Source of the DNA: Demequina soli
Lineage (GTDB): Bacteria; Actinomycetota; Actinomycetes; Actinomycetales; Demequinaceae
Length of the DNA stretch: 64,000 nucleotides
Direction of reading: 5' to 3'
Assembly: GCF_000971195.1 (NCBI RefSeq)
Contig: NZ_BBLZ01000005.1
Span: 1 to 64,000 of the forward strand
The position numbers and the translations under genes are program-made. A model generated the notes under the pieces. That model worked only from the letters and a program-made list of their open reading frames with translations. It was not told the DNA's origin and did no database searches. This document shows, in pieces, positions 29,195 through 37,780 of this stretch (position 1 is the stretch's first letter; each line of letters starts with the position of its first letter).

Positions 29195-30166
29195 TCAGGC
29201 CACCTCGGTGCGCTCGGCCGCCGGGTGCACCGGGCCGTACTGGCGCTCCTTCTCCCGCTCGAGCATCTGCTCGGTGAGGATCCGGTTGGTCTTGTTGAGG
29301 TCGGACAGCACGCCGAGCGCCACCGACAGCAGCGCACCGATGAGCAGCAGCGTGCCGAGCATGAGCGACTGGAAGTGGTTGCCGCCGTCGCCGATCGCCA
29401 GCAGGATCGCGTAGCGCACGAACGGGTAGAGGCCGATGAGCCCGAACACCGTCGCGAGCGACGCGAAGATGGTCCACGGCTTGAACATGATGTACGAGCG
29501 CAGGATCGCCTGGCCCGACTTGATCATGTGCTCGAACATGTTGTTGAACAGGCGCGACTCGCGGGTCTTGGCGTTCGTGTCGATCTCGACGGACTCGATC
29601 GCGAGGCGCTTGTTGCCCGCCTGGATGATGGTCTCCATGCAGTAGCTGAACTGCGTGACCACGTTGAGACGGTAGATCGAGTAGCGCGAGTACGCGCGGA
29701 AGCCCGACGCGGCGTCCGGCAGGTCGGTGCCGGCGGCCTTGTTCACCACCCACGACCCGAAGCGCTGCATGACCTTCTTGAAGGCGGAGAAGTGCTCGAT
29801 CTTGTGCGTCTGACGGTCGCCGATGACGATCTCGGCACGCCCCTCGAGGATCGGGCGGACCAGGTCGCCGATGCGCTCCTGCGGGTACTGGTTGTCGCCG
29901 TCGGTGTTGACGACGATGTCCGCGCCGTTGGCCATCGCGTAGTCGATGCCGTCACGGAACGACTGCGCGAGGCCCATGGGACGGGCGTGGCGCAGCACGT
30001 GCGCGCCGAACTCGCGGGCGATCTCGCCGGTGCGGTCGGTCGAGCCGTCGTCGATCACGAGCAGCTCGATCTCGTCGATGCCGTCGATCTGCGAGGGGAT
30101 GGAGGACAGGACCGTGGCGAGGGTCTCCTCCTCGTTGAGGCAGGGCACCTGGACGATGAGCTTCAC
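29195..30166 (-). CDS. Family 2 glycosyltransferase, polyprenyl-phosphate sugar synthase-like (GtrB/DPM1 type)
   Basis: 323 residues from GTG 30166, with TACCCT ending 7 bases before it. IVQVPCLNEEETL, LLVIDDGSTDRTGEIA, and VVNTDGDNQYPQERI (DxD) are typical of dolichyl/polyprenyl-phosphate mannose or glucose synthases, as is the later DAASGFRAYSR. Two C-terminal membrane segments around residues 225-300 anchor it. Such enzymes make the lipid-phosphate sugars used by GT-C enzymes outside the membrane; two GT-C-like proteins are encoded nearby (20630-22453 and 30231-32006), the latter immediately upstream on the same strand. That pairing is the best clue to its role. Confidence 0.88.
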   Translation of the reverse strand: MKLIVQVPCLNEEETLATVLSSIPSQIDGIDEIELLVIDDGSTDRTGEIAREFGAHVLRHARPMGLAQSFRDGIDYAMANGADIVVNTDGDNQYPQERIGDLVRPILEGRAEIVIGDRQTHKIEHFSAFKKVMQRFGSWVVNKAAGTDLPDAASGFRAYSRYSIYRLNVVTQFSYCMETIIQAGNKRLAIESVEIDTNAKTRESRLFNNMFEHMIKSGQAILRSYIMFKPWTIFASLATVFGLIGLYPFVRYAILLAIGDGGNHFQSLMLGTLLLIGALLSVALGVLSDLNKTNRILTEQMLEREKERQYGPVHPAAERTEVA

Positions 30167-30173
30167 GCACACC

Positions 30174-30179
30174 AGGGTA
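30174..30179 (-). promoter_or_regulatory. -10 element for leaderless GtrB-like gene
   Basis: TACCCT on the minus strand ends 7 bases before GTG 30166. Confidence 0.5.
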
Positions 30180-30230
30180 ACCGAGCGCGCACCGCTCCCC
30201 TCCTGCGCGGCCGGGCGACGCGCCGCGGGC

Positions 30231-32006
30231 TCAGCGCGATGGGTCCGGCACGCGCAGCCCGTCCGCCACCGGGCCGGGCCGCACCCACAGCTCGCTCCCG
30301 TAGGCCAGGGAGCCGGGCACCGGGGTCGCGTCCAGGGACGATGCGCCGGGCCACCCCTCGCACGCGACATAGAGGTCGTAGCGGGCCAGGTCGGGCGACC
30401 CGTCGGCCACGCCCTCCATCACGGCCGGCACCAGCCACCAGCCGAAGTAGTTGCGGCTCACCGGACCGCGACCCGCCGACGGCGCGCAGCCGGTCACGTA
30501 CGCGACCCTGGTCTCGGGGTGCTCCGCGAGGACGGCCCGCGTCTCGGCCACCGGCGCCGGCACGCGCCCCTCGGATGCGTGGAACCGGTCGGTGGCCGGG
30601 TCCGATGCCACCGAGGCCGCCGTCGCGAGCAGGCCCGCGAGGGCCACGGCCGCGAGCGGGCGGCGCCGCAGCGCGAGGACGAGCGCGAACGCGGCCGCCG
30701 TCGCGAGCGATGCCCACAGCCACATGCGGTTGGCGTTGCCGAGCGTCGGCAGCAGGTGGAGTCCCTCGTCGAAGCGCTCGGCGGGCAGCAGCCCGAGCCA
30801 CGGCGCGAGCCCCGGCACGTGCGCGACGGTGACGTATCCCCACGTGGAGGCGTACGGCGCGGCGGCGAGCAGCGTCGCCGTGACGATGAGCGCGCCCGCG
30901 GCGGCGGCCCACGCGTGCACTCGCCCCGGGACGCGCCGGATCAGCAGCGCGAGCGCGAGCGCGACCACGAGGGTCGCGACCGGATCGAGGTAGCGGCCGT
31001 AGATCCATCCATCGAGGCGCCGCCAGTCCTCGGCGTACAGCACGGCAGGGTCCGCCCACGACAGCACCGACACGAGCACGGACGCGACGATCGCCCCCGC
31101 CAGCCACAGCGCCGGGTCGGGCCGGCGACGGCGCGCGGCGCCCCACGCCGCCTGCGCGACCGCGACGGCCCCGACCGCGACGAGGCCGAACGTCCCCACC
31201 AGCTGCGCCCACAGCTGGCTCGCCAGCACCCGGAGCATGAGCAGCGGAGCCGGGTCGCTCAGCGCCGCGAGCAGGCCCGTGCCCTGGGTGGGCACGGCGT
31301 CCATGACGGCGAGGTTGAGCGCGACGCCGAGACCGTGGACGGCGAGGCCCGCGACCACGAGGACCGCGAGCCCCGTCGCCGCGGAGCGCCGGTCGCGCCG
31401 CAGCAGCAGCACGAGCCAGACCAGCGTGACGGCCACGAGGGCGAGCGCGCGCAGGTGCACCAGGTACGTCGCGGTCGCGGCGAGCGCCAGCATCGTGGCG
31501 CGGGCGGGCGTCGGGCGTTCGTGCAGGCGCTGGACCGCGAGCGCGAGGCACACCACGGCGAGCAGCAGGAGCCGTTCCGACAGCGAGAAGGCGGCCTGGA
31601 CGGCGACCGCGGGCATCGCGAGCACCACGCACGCCACGGCGTACGCCTGGGATCGGGCGAGCCCGACGCGCCGGACCAGCGCCGCGAGCGGGAGGACGGT
31701 GGCCGCCGACACGACGAGACCCACGACGAGCGACGCCATGTAGAGCGTGGTGGGGGTCGAGGTGAACCACCACAAGGGCGCGATCACCAGCGCCCACCCG
31801 GGGAAGTAGCCGGCGCCGATCACGAGCGAGTGGTCCTGGCCGGCGAGCAGGCGCGACATCTGCAGCAGCGTGACCTCGTCGTACGGGAACACCGGCGTGG
31901 TCGCGCCCCACAGGAGCAGCACGTGGGCGGCGAGCGCGACCGCCGCGGCGGCGAGCGCCAGCGCGGTCCAGCCCCGGGCAGCGGCCGGCATCATGGTGGG
32001 CTCCAC
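30231..32006 (-). CDS. Multi-pass membrane protein, putative GT-C-type glycosyltransferase (paralogue)
   Basis: 591 residues from GTG 32006, supported by a TAGGGT box ending 7 bases upstream. About eleven to twelve membrane segments, with an acidic YDEVTLLQMSRLLAG loop after the first, then GYFPGWALVIAPLWWFTS. The tail (about 110 residues) is extracytoplasmic and carries two cysteines (TGCAPS, VACEGW). It shares loop motifs and order with the protein at 20630-22453 but is diverged throughout. A GtrB-like synthase follows on the same strand, consistent with use of a polyprenyl-phosphate sugar. The enzyme activity is inferred from architecture only. Confidence 0.65.
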   Translation of the reverse strand: MEPTMMPAAARGWTALALAAAAVALAAHVLLLWGATTPVFPYDEVTLLQMSRLLAGQDHSLVIGAGYFPGWALVIAPLWWFTSTPTTLYMASLVVGLVVSAATVLPLAALVRRVGLARSQAYAVACVVLAMPAVAVQAAFSLSERLLLLAVVCLALAVQRLHERPTPARATMLALAATATYLVHLRALALVAVTLVWLVLLLRRDRRSAATGLAVLVVAGLAVHGLGVALNLAVMDAVPTQGTGLLAALSDPAPLLMLRVLASQLWAQLVGTFGLVAVGAVAVAQAAWGAARRRRPDPALWLAGAIVASVLVSVLSWADPAVLYAEDWRRLDGWIYGRYLDPVATLVVALALALLIRRVPGRVHAWAAAAGALIVTATLLAAAPYASTWGYVTVAHVPGLAPWLGLLPAERFDEGLHLLPTLGNANRMWLWASLATAAAFALVLALRRRPLAAVALAGLLATAASVASDPATDRFHASEGRVPAPVAETRAVLAEHPETRVAYVTGCAPSAGRGPVSRNYFGWWLVPAVMEGVADGSPDLARYDLYVACEGWPGASSLDATPVPGSLAYGSELWVRPGPVADGLRVPDPSR

Positions 32007-32088
32007 GCCGCACACCCTAGGGCCGACGCCGCCGCGACGCCCGCCGGGTCCCGGGGGCGGGCCCGCGGGACCCAGGTAGCCTTGTGTG
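32007..32088. promoter_or_regulatory. Divergent leaderless promoters
   Basis: Minus strand: TAGGGT (32019-32014) for GTG 32006. Plus strand: TAGCCT (32077-32082), which ends 6 bases before GTG 32089. Confidence 0.5.
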
Positions 32089-33051
32089 GTGATTCACCCG
32101 TCCTCGACGCTGGCGATCGTCATCGTCACGTTCAACCGCTCCGCGCTTCTCGACGAGCTCCTGCGCAGCGCGTCGACCATGGCGACCCCGGCCGATCGGA
32201 TCGTCGTCGTGGACAACGCGAGCTCCGACGACACGCCCGCGGTGGTCTCCGCGTGGCAGGACCGGTTCCCGGCCGGGATGCTCGTCAACCACCGCCTCGA
32301 GACCAACACGGGCGGCGCCGGCGGCTTCTCCGAGGGCACGCGCGTCGCGCTCGAGCACGGCGCCGACTGGGTGTGGCTCATGGACGACGACGTGGAGATC
32401 CTCCCCGACGCGCTCGACCGCCTCGGCCCGTGGATGGCCCGCTTCCAGGTGATCCACGGCCGCCGCTACGACGTCGACGGCACGCCGTTCTACTGGCAGG
32501 CGAAGTTCAACCAGTTCCTCGGGGTGCCGCTGCCGTACTCCGTCGGCACGTTCAACACCGACGGCTACGCCGTGACGAACTCGGGCACCTTCGAGGGCAT
32601 GCTCATCCACGCCGACGTGGTGCGGCGCATCGGCCTGCCCGACCCGCGGTTCTTCATCTCGTGGGACGACGCGGTCTACGCGTGGCTCGCCTCGCTCGAG
32701 ACCACGGTGGTCTACGTCGACGAGTTCGTGCTGCAGAAGAAGCGTCAGCAGAAGCAGATCAACCTGGGCCTGCGCCACCTCAACGACTCGAGCGCGCTGG
32801 CGAAGTACCACGTCATGCGCAACCGCGCCTATGTGGGCCGGTACTTCGAGGCGCACGGGCGGCTCAACCGGCTCGGCTTCGGGCTCGGCACGGGCCTCAC
32901 CTTCGCCAAGGAGGTGGTGCGCCTGCTCGCGGTCGAGCACACGCTCAAGGGCTCCGACGCGCTCGTGCACGGGTGGCGCGACGGCCGCCGCATCTGGGCC
33001 GACAAGGCCTGGACGCCGATGCCGCCGCTCGCATCGCGCGCCGACGCCTGA
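32089..33051 (+). CDS. GlfT1-like family 2 glycosyltransferase
   Basis: 320 residues from GTG 32089 (GTG 32086 and 32084 are less consistent with the -10 position). Core motifs: LAIVIVTFNRSALLDELL, IVVVDNASSDDTP, NTGGAGGFSEG, LMDDDVEILPD and FFISWDDAVYAWL. The GGAGGF and DDD patterns are those of mycobacterial GlfT1/GlfT2 and related rhamnosyl- and galactofuranosyltransferases. GlfT1 starts galactan by adding the first Galf residues, so with glfT2, glf and the wzm/wzt pair at 15.5-20.3 kb this could complete a galactan pathway. Rhamnosyltransferase activity is the main alternative. Confidence 0.82.
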   Translation: MIHPSSTLAIVIVTFNRSALLDELLRSASTMATPADRIVVVDNASSDDTPAVVSAWQDRFPAGMLVNHRLETNTGGAGGFSEGTRVALEHGADWVWLMDDDVEILPDALDRLGPWMARFQVIHGRRYDVDGTPFYWQAKFNQFLGVPLPYSVGTFNTDGYAVTNSGTFEGMLIHADVVRRIGLPDPRFFISWDDAVYAWLASLETTVVYVDEFVLQKKRQQKQINLGLRHLNDSSALAKYHVMRNRAYVGRYFEAHGRLNRLGFGLGTGLTFAKEVVRLLAVEHTLKGSDALVHGWRDGRRIWADKAWTPMPPLASRADA

Positions 33052-33067
33052 CAGCGCCGGGGACGAT

Positions 33068-33087
33068 GCGCGGGCTCAGGCCCGCGC
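33068..33087. terminator. Terminator hairpin between GlfT1-like gene and hisC
   Basis: GCGCGGGC (33068-33075) pairs with GCCCGCGC (33080-33087); the loop contains the hisC stop codon. A copy of GGACGATGC immediately precedes it. Confidence 0.6.
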
Positions 33088-34176
33088 GCCGCCGTACGTC
33101 GCGATCCGGGCGAGGAACGCATCGTTCTCCGCGGCGTGGCCGATGGTGACCCTCACGCCCTCGCTGGCGAACGGGCGCACGAGGATCGCCGGCTCCGCAC
33201 CGCCGAGGTGCGCGACCAGGTCGCCCGTGGCGTCGCCGATCCCCAGCCACACGAAGTTGCCCTGCGAGTCCGGGACGCTCCAGCCCTGCTCGCGCAGCGC
33301 CGCGAGCACGCGGGTGCGCTCGGCTACCACCTCGGCCGCGCGCTCGAGCAGCTCGTCGCGCGCGTCGAGCGACGCGATCGCGGCGGCCTGCGCGGGGCCC
33401 GACACGGAGAACGGCGTCACGCACGCGCGCACCGGGGCCATGAGCGCGGCGGGGCCGACGGCGTAGCCGACGCGCAGGCCCGCGAGGCCGTACGCCTTGG
33501 AGAACGTGCGCAGCAGCACGAGGTTGGCGAACCGGTCGAGCGACGCGGGGCCGTCCGCGACCGCGTCGTCGCGCACGTACTCGACGTACGCCTCGTCGAG
33601 CACCACGAGCACGCGGGTCGGGACCGCGGCCATGAAGGAGTCGAGCTCGGCCTGTGTGAGGATGGGGCCCGTCGGGTTGTTCGGCGAGCACAGCATGATG
33701 ACGCGGGTGCGCTCGGTGACGGCGGCGATCATCGCCGGCAGGTCGTGCCGGGCGTCCGCGGTCAGCGGGATCATCACGGACTCCGCGCCGGCGATGCGGG
33801 CGAGGATCGGGTACGCCTCGAACGAGCGCCACGCGAACATCACCTCGTCGCCGGGGCCCGTGTACGCCTGGAGCAGGTGCGCGAGCACCGCGACCGAGCC
33901 GCCGCCCACGACCACGTCCGCGGCGTCGCGGCCCACGTGCGCGGCGATGCGCTCGGTGAGCTCGGCCGCGCCCATGTCGGGGTAGCGGTTGATGCCGGCG
34001 GCGGCGGACTCGACGACGCCGACCACGGAGGGCAGCGGGCCGTGCGGGCTCTCGTTGGAGGACAGCTTCACGGGCGGCGCCGCGTCGGCGGCACCCCGGG
34101 CGCCCGGCACGTACGGGGGCAGCTTCGCGAGGGCGGGACGGGGCGTGGGCAGGTCGGCGGGGCGCGCGTCGGACAT
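33076..34176 (-). CDS. hisC: Histidinol-phosphate aminotransferase (or aromatic aminotransferase of the HisC family)
   Basis: 366 residues from ATG 34176; ATG 34188 is an alternative. VKLSSNESPHGP, NRYPD, GGGSVAVL, MLCSPNNPTGP, VLDEAYVEY and RTFSKAYGLAGLRVGY are the class-II PLP aminotransferase signatures, the last holding the PLP lysine (SKA). The size and the N-terminal LSSNE block match HisC and the actinobacterial phenylalanine aminotransferase Pat, which are hard to tell apart. No other his genes are nearby, so it may be the stand-alone Pat-type copy. A class-I transaminase role in aromatic amino acid synthesis is equally possible. Confidence 0.85.
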   Translation of the reverse strand: MSDARPADLPTPRPALAKLPPYVPGARGAADAAPPVKLSSNESPHGPLPSVVGVVESAAAGINRYPDMGAAELTERIAAHVGRDAADVVVGGGSVAVLAHLLQAYTGPGDEVMFAWRSFEAYPILARIAGAESVMIPLTADARHDLPAMIAAVTERTRVIMLCSPNNPTGPILTQAELDSFMAAVPTRVLVVLDEAYVEYVRDDAVADGPASLDRFANLVLLRTFSKAYGLAGLRVGYAVGPAALMAPVRACVTPFSVSGPAQAAAIASLDARDELLERAAEVVAERTRVLAALREQGWSVPDSQGNFVWLGIGDATGDLVAHLGGAEPAILVRPFASEGVRVTIGHAAENDAFLARIATYGGARA

Positions 34177-34213
34177 GGGAGACAGCATGGCACCGCGTGG
34201 AACAATGACGCAC
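34177..34213. promoter_or_regulatory. Divergent leaderless promoters of hisC and the holin-like gene
   Basis: AACAAT (34201-34206) ends 7 bases before ATG 34214. On the minus strand CATGCT (34189-34184) ends 7 bases before ATG 34176 and is a weaker match. Confidence 0.4.
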
Positions 34214-34600
34214 ATGCGCTTCGTCCTCGTGTCCGCGATCACCGCGGTGGCCGTCTGGGTGGTCACCCTGCTCCCGCTCGACGTCGTGGTCGAGGGAGGC
34301 GACGCCGGCCCGTGGGCCCGCATCGGCGTGTTCCTGCTCATCGGCGCGGTCATCGCGCTCGCCAACGCGTTCGTCAAGCCGATCGTCGACGTGCTGTCGC
34401 TGCCCATCAAGATCCTCACGCTGGGCCTGTTCGCCCTGGTGACCAGCTGGTTCATGCTGTGGTTCAGCGCGTGGCTGACCACGCTCGTGCCGTGGGCCGA
34501 GCTCACGCTAGGCGCCTTCTGGGAGACGCTGCTCGCGGCGCTGCTCATCAGCATCGTCACGGCGATCCTCACCGCGATCGTGCCCGGCGCGCGCCGCTGA
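34214..34600 (+). CDS. Phage holin family 4 / four-TM membrane protein
   Basis: 128 residues from ATG 34214. Four membrane segments separated by short loops, with the family stretch ALANAFVKPIVDVLSLPIKI and then LGLFALVTSWFMLW. This is the chromosomal 'Phage_holin_4_2' family common in actinobacteria and cyanobacteria; despite the name there are no phage genes around it. The molecular role is unknown. It has its own leaderless promoter and ends at the convergent hydrolase gene without spacing. Confidence 0.85.
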   Translation: MRFVLVSAITAVAVWVVTLLPLDVVVEGGDAGPWARIGVFLLIGAVIALANAFVKPIVDVLSLPIKILTLGLFALVTSWFMLWFSAWLTTLVPWAELTLGAFWETLLAALLISIVTAILTAIVPGARR

Positions 34601-35917
34601 TCATCCCGCTCCCGTCACCGGCCGGTAGGTGGTGACGGTCCCGGCGCCCCCCGCCAGCATGGGGCGCGCGCCGTCCACCCACGCACGCGTGGAGTCCGAC
34701 ACGCCCTCGTCGACCAGCCGCGCCGTCGCCTCGTAGCCGCGGATGCCGTGCGCCTGGGCGACCGTGCGCGAGCCGTCCGGGGAGTCGGGCCGGGTCGAGC
34801 GGCGCCTGTCGTGCGAGACCGTCACGCGCGTGGGGGTGGCGGGGTTGGCGCGCCCGTCGAGCCCCGGCACCAGGTCGCGCGTGTTCTCCAGGTGCAGCGC
34901 TCCCACCGACGCCGGCAGCGCGAGCCGGCCCGTGGGCGCGCCCGCGGTCACCACCTGGGTGACGCGGTAGCGGCCCGCGAGGGCGGCGGCGACGACGGTC
35001 GCGATGATCCCGCCCTGGCTGTGCCCCGCGATGAGCACGGGATCGTCCGGGCCGATGCCCTCGGCCGCCATCGCGTCGACCACGGCCCGGGCCGCGTCCG
35101 GCCAGCCGCCCGTGACCGCGGCGAGGTCGGCCTGCGCGTCCGCCGTGTTGGCGTCCGTGATCCCCCAGTCCTCGGTGCCCGGGACGTAGACCAGGTGACG
35201 GGTGCCCGTGCCGTCGCGCACGGTCTCGATCGCGACCGAGCCGTCGCCGAGCGACTCCAGCCACGCGAGCCGACGCATGACGTCCGCCACCGAGTCCGGC
35301 GCGCGGTCGCCCGCCGTCCCCACCGCCTCCACCGTGCGGTAGCGCGGCTCCGCGGCCTCGGCGAGCGCGACCGCGCGCGCGAGCGCCCGCGCCCCGGCGT
35401 CGAAGCCGGGCCCGGAGAGCAGCCCCTGCGCCGTGTCGCGCCGCGCCAGCGCCGTCGTGGGCGGCAGCCCGATCGCGTCGAGCCCGAGCGGGGTGCCGGC
35501 GAGCCTGCCGGCGCCGGGCAGCGCGGCGAGCCGCGCGCGGGCCGCCGCGCCGTACGCCCACGCCACCGTCCCGAACCAGTCGGCGACGCCCTCGAGCACG
35601 CCGCGGGCGTCGATCACCGGCGCGCGGGCCGCCGCCTCCGCCTCGAGGTAGGCGCGGGCCGTGCCGAGCAGCGCCGTCGCGAGCGCGCGCATCCCGTCGG
35701 CCTCGCGGGACGATGCTGCGGCCGCGTCGAGCAGCCCGGCGGCGGCCGGTCCGGCGCGCGGATCCCACGCGACCGTGCGGCTCGCCACCCCGAGCAGCCG
35801 GGCGGCACGCTCGAGCTCCCCCGCGGCGTCGACGAGCGCACCCACCGCGGCCTCGAGGTCCTCCACCACGGCGACGGTGCCGCCCGCGCCGCCCGCGGAC
35901 CAGATGGGCTCCGTCAC
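34601..35917 (-). CDS. Alpha/beta hydrolase with ESX-like helical N-terminus
   Basis: 438 residues, GTG 35917 overlapping the small upstream gene by four bases. Residues ~15-180 are Ala/Leu-rich helices with spacing like WXG100-type or DUF1023-type proteins. The hydrolase part starts near HLVYVPGTEDWG and has the nucleophile elbow GHSQGG, a later NTRDLVPGLDG (candidate Asp) and a C-terminal QAHGIRGYEAT (candidate His). No signal peptide or membrane span is visible. The helical front and the small helical partner suggest a secreted or surface-linked system similar to actinobacterial ESX cargo pairs, but this is inference. One copy of GGACGATGC is inside the gene (35708-35716). Confidence 0.72.
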   Translation of the reverse strand: MTEPIWSAGGAGGTVAVVEDLEAAVGALVDAAGELERAARLLGVASRTVAWDPRAGPAAAGLLDAAAASSREADGMRALATALLGTARAYLEAEAAARAPVIDARGVLEGVADWFGTVAWAYGAAARARLAALPGAGRLAGTPLGLDAIGLPPTTALARRDTAQGLLSGPGFDAGARALARAVALAEAAEPRYRTVEAVGTAGDRAPDSVADVMRRLAWLESLGDGSVAIETVRDGTGTRHLVYVPGTEDWGITDANTADAQADLAAVTGGWPDAARAVVDAMAAEGIGPDDPVLIAGHSQGGIIATVVAAALAGRYRVTQVVTAGAPTGRLALPASVGALHLENTRDLVPGLDGRANPATPTRVTVSHDRRRSTRPDSPDGSRTVAQAHGIRGYEATARLVDEGVSDSTRAWVDGARPMLAGGAGTVTTYRPVTGAG

Positions 35918-36117
35918 GGCGGCGGCCCGACGGCCGCGGAGGCCGCGTCCACGTGCCCGGTCAGGGCGGTGACGCGGGCCGCGGCCTCGTCGAGCCGCGC
36001 CGTGTAGACGCGCCCGTGGACCCCCTCCCACCGCACGCGACGCGCGGCGACGAGGCGCGCGTGGGCGATCGCGAGCGCGATGCGGGCCTGCGCCACGAGG
36101 GCGGCGATGTCATCCAT
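35914..36117 (-). CDS. Small helical protein, possible WXG100-like partner
   Basis: 67 residues from ATG 36117, fixed by a TACGGT -10 box that ends 6 bases upstream. Mostly helical, Ala/Arg-rich, with a single Trp followed by EGVHG in the middle (RWEGVHGR), a turn in the position where WXG100 proteins have W-x-G. It shares four bases with the downstream hydrolase gene, so both are translated together. Its N-terminal partner function is a guess; the length is shorter than typical ESAT-6-like proteins (about 95). Confidence 0.55.
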   Translation of the reverse strand: MDDIAALVAQARIALAIAHARLVAARRVRWEGVHGRVYTARLDEAAARVTALTGHVDAASAAVGPPP

Positions 36118-36247
36118 GACGGGACCGTAGGCAGGACGGGCCGCGGGGCGCCCTGGTGACGGCCCGATCTGGGGAGGGCGCGCATCGTCCCCGGGGCCGG
36201 GGACATCGGCCGGAACGGGCGCCGCGCGTGCGTGGAACAATGTGCGC
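36118..36247. promoter_or_regulatory. Divergent leaderless promoters (small helical gene and purB)
   Basis: Minus strand TACGGT (36129-36124) for ATG 36117. Plus strand AACAAT (36236-36241) ends 6 bases before GTG 36248. The middle holds a GCATCGTCC copy (36182-36190) next to a GTCCCC/GGGGAC inverted pair. Confidence 0.5.
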
Positions 36248-37657
36248 GTGACCGACTGGACCTCCCTCGCCTCCCTCTCGCCCGCGATCGCGCTCGGCCC
36301 GCTCGACGGCCGCTACCGCGGCGCCGTCGCCCCGCTCGTGGACCACCTGTCCGAGCCCGCGCTCAACCGCATGCGCCTCCACGTCGAGGTCGAGTGGTTC
36401 ATCCACCTGTGCGAGACGGCCGCCGTGCCCGGCACGCGCGTGCTCACCGACGACGAGAAGGCGCTGCTGCGCGGCATCCCGGCAGGCTTCGACGCGGCCG
36501 GCATCGCCGAGCACGCCGCCCACGAGCGCGTCACCATCCACGACGTCAAGGCCGTCGAGTACCTCATCAAGGACCGCATCAAGGGCACCTCGCTCGAGCC
36601 GCTCGGCGAGCTCGTGCACTTCGCGTGCACCTCCGAGGACATCAACAACCTGTCCTACGCGCTCATGGTCAAGGGCGCCGTGCAGGACGTGTGGCTGCCC
36701 GCCGCATCGTCCCTGGTGAACGACGTCGCCGACCTCGCGCGCACGGCCAAGGCCGTGCCGATGCTGTCGCGCACGCACGGCCAGACGGCCACCCCGACCA
36801 CGCTGGGCAAGGAGTTCGCGGTGCTCGCGCACCGCCTGGGCCGCCAGCTGCGCCGCATCGACGGCCAGGAGTACCTGGGCAAGATCAACGGCGCCACGGG
36901 CACCTTCGGCGCGCACACCGCGGCCGTCCCCGAGACCGACTGGATCGAGGTGTCGCGGACGTTCGTCGAGGGCCTCGGGCTCACGTGGAACCCGCTCACC
37001 ACGCAGATCGAGAGCCACGACTGGCAGGCCGAGCTCTACGCCGACGTCGCGCGCTTCGGGCGGATCCTGCACAACCTCGCGACGGACGTGTGGACGTACG
37101 TGTCGCTGGGCTACTTCGCGCAGGCCGCCGTGGCGGGGGCGGTCGGCTCGTCCGCGATGCCCCACAAGATCAACCCCATCCGCTTCGAGAACGCCGAGGC
37201 CAACCTCGAGATCTCCGCGGCGCTGTTCGACACGCTCGGCGCGACCCTGGTGACGAGCCGCCTCCAGCGCGACCTCACCGACTCGACGTCGCAGCGCAAC
37301 ATCGGCGTCGCGTTCGGCCACTCGCTGCTCGCGATCGACAACGTGCGCCGCGGCCTCACGGCCCTCACCGTCAACGAGGCGGCGCTCGCCGCGGACCTCG
37401 ACGCGTCGTGGGAGGTGCTCGCGGAGCCCATCCAGTCCGCCATGCGCGCGGCCTCGATCGCCGGCGTACCCGGCATGGAGAACCCGTACGAGCGCCTCAA
37501 GGAGCTCACACGCGGCCAGCAGATCAACGCCGAGGCGATCCGCACGTTCGTGGGCGGGCTGTCGCTCGAGCCGGAGATGGCGGCGCGCCTCGAGGCGCTC
37601 ACGCCCGGCTCGTACGTGGGCCTCGCCGAGACGCTGGTGGACCGCTTCCTGGGCTGA
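36248..37657 (+). CDS. purB: Adenylosuccinate lyase
   Basis: 469 residues; GTG 36248 is preferred to GTG 36242 because the -10 box positions the transcript start there. LGPLDGRY at the N-terminus, TSEDINNLSYALM, LSRTHGQTATPTTLGKE and residues 301-310 (SSAMPHKINP) are the signatures of PurB of the E. coli-like long type (about 455 residues). It cleaves adenylosuccinate and SAICAR in purine synthesis, in the cytosol. A copy of GCATCGTCC lies inside the gene at 36704-36712. It faces a MOSC gene across a large inverted repeat. Confidence 0.96.
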   Translation: MTDWTSLASLSPAIALGPLDGRYRGAVAPLVDHLSEPALNRMRLHVEVEWFIHLCETAAVPGTRVLTDDEKALLRGIPAGFDAAGIAEHAAHERVTIHDVKAVEYLIKDRIKGTSLEPLGELVHFACTSEDINNLSYALMVKGAVQDVWLPAASSLVNDVADLARTAKAVPMLSRTHGQTATPTTLGKEFAVLAHRLGRQLRRIDGQEYLGKINGATGTFGAHTAAVPETDWIEVSRTFVEGLGLTWNPLTTQIESHDWQAELYADVARFGRILHNLATDVWTYVSLGYFAQAAVAGAVGSSAMPHKINPIRFENAEANLEISAALFDTLGATLVTSRLQRDLTDSTSQRNIGVAFGHSLLAIDNVRRGLTALTVNEAALAADLDASWEVLAEPIQSAMRAASIAGVPGMENPYERLKELTRGQQINAEAIRTFVGGLSLEPEMAARLEALTPGSYVGLAETLVDRFLG

Positions 37658-37667
37658 GCCCTCTCTG

Positions 37668-37772
37668 CGCGATTCGCTCAGCACGGTTTCCCATCCGACA
37701 CGCCTAAGTCGGGGGCACGATGCGCGGGTTCCGCCCGCGTGTCACGGCGCGAACCGTGCCGAGCGAATCGCG
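37668..37772. repeat. Long-loop inverted repeat between purB and the MOSC gene
   Basis: 37668-37688 and 37752-37772 are complementary over 20 of 21 positions (one A-C mismatch). The 63-base interior holds a second small hairpin (CGCGGG/CCCGCG type) and a near copy of the GACGATGCG word (CACGATGCG). It could act as a bidirectional terminator. Confidence 0.7.
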
Positions 37773-37780
37773 GAGCAGAT

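Noticed and set aside
34214-34600. Holin-family gene as sign of a prophage
   Set aside because: No phage structural, integrase or lysis genes nearby; this family is chromosomal in many bacteria.
36876-37000. Long open frames on the opposite strand of purB and most other genes
   Set aside because: They are Arg/Val/Gly-rich shadows caused by high GC at third positions, with no family motifs or ribosome sites.
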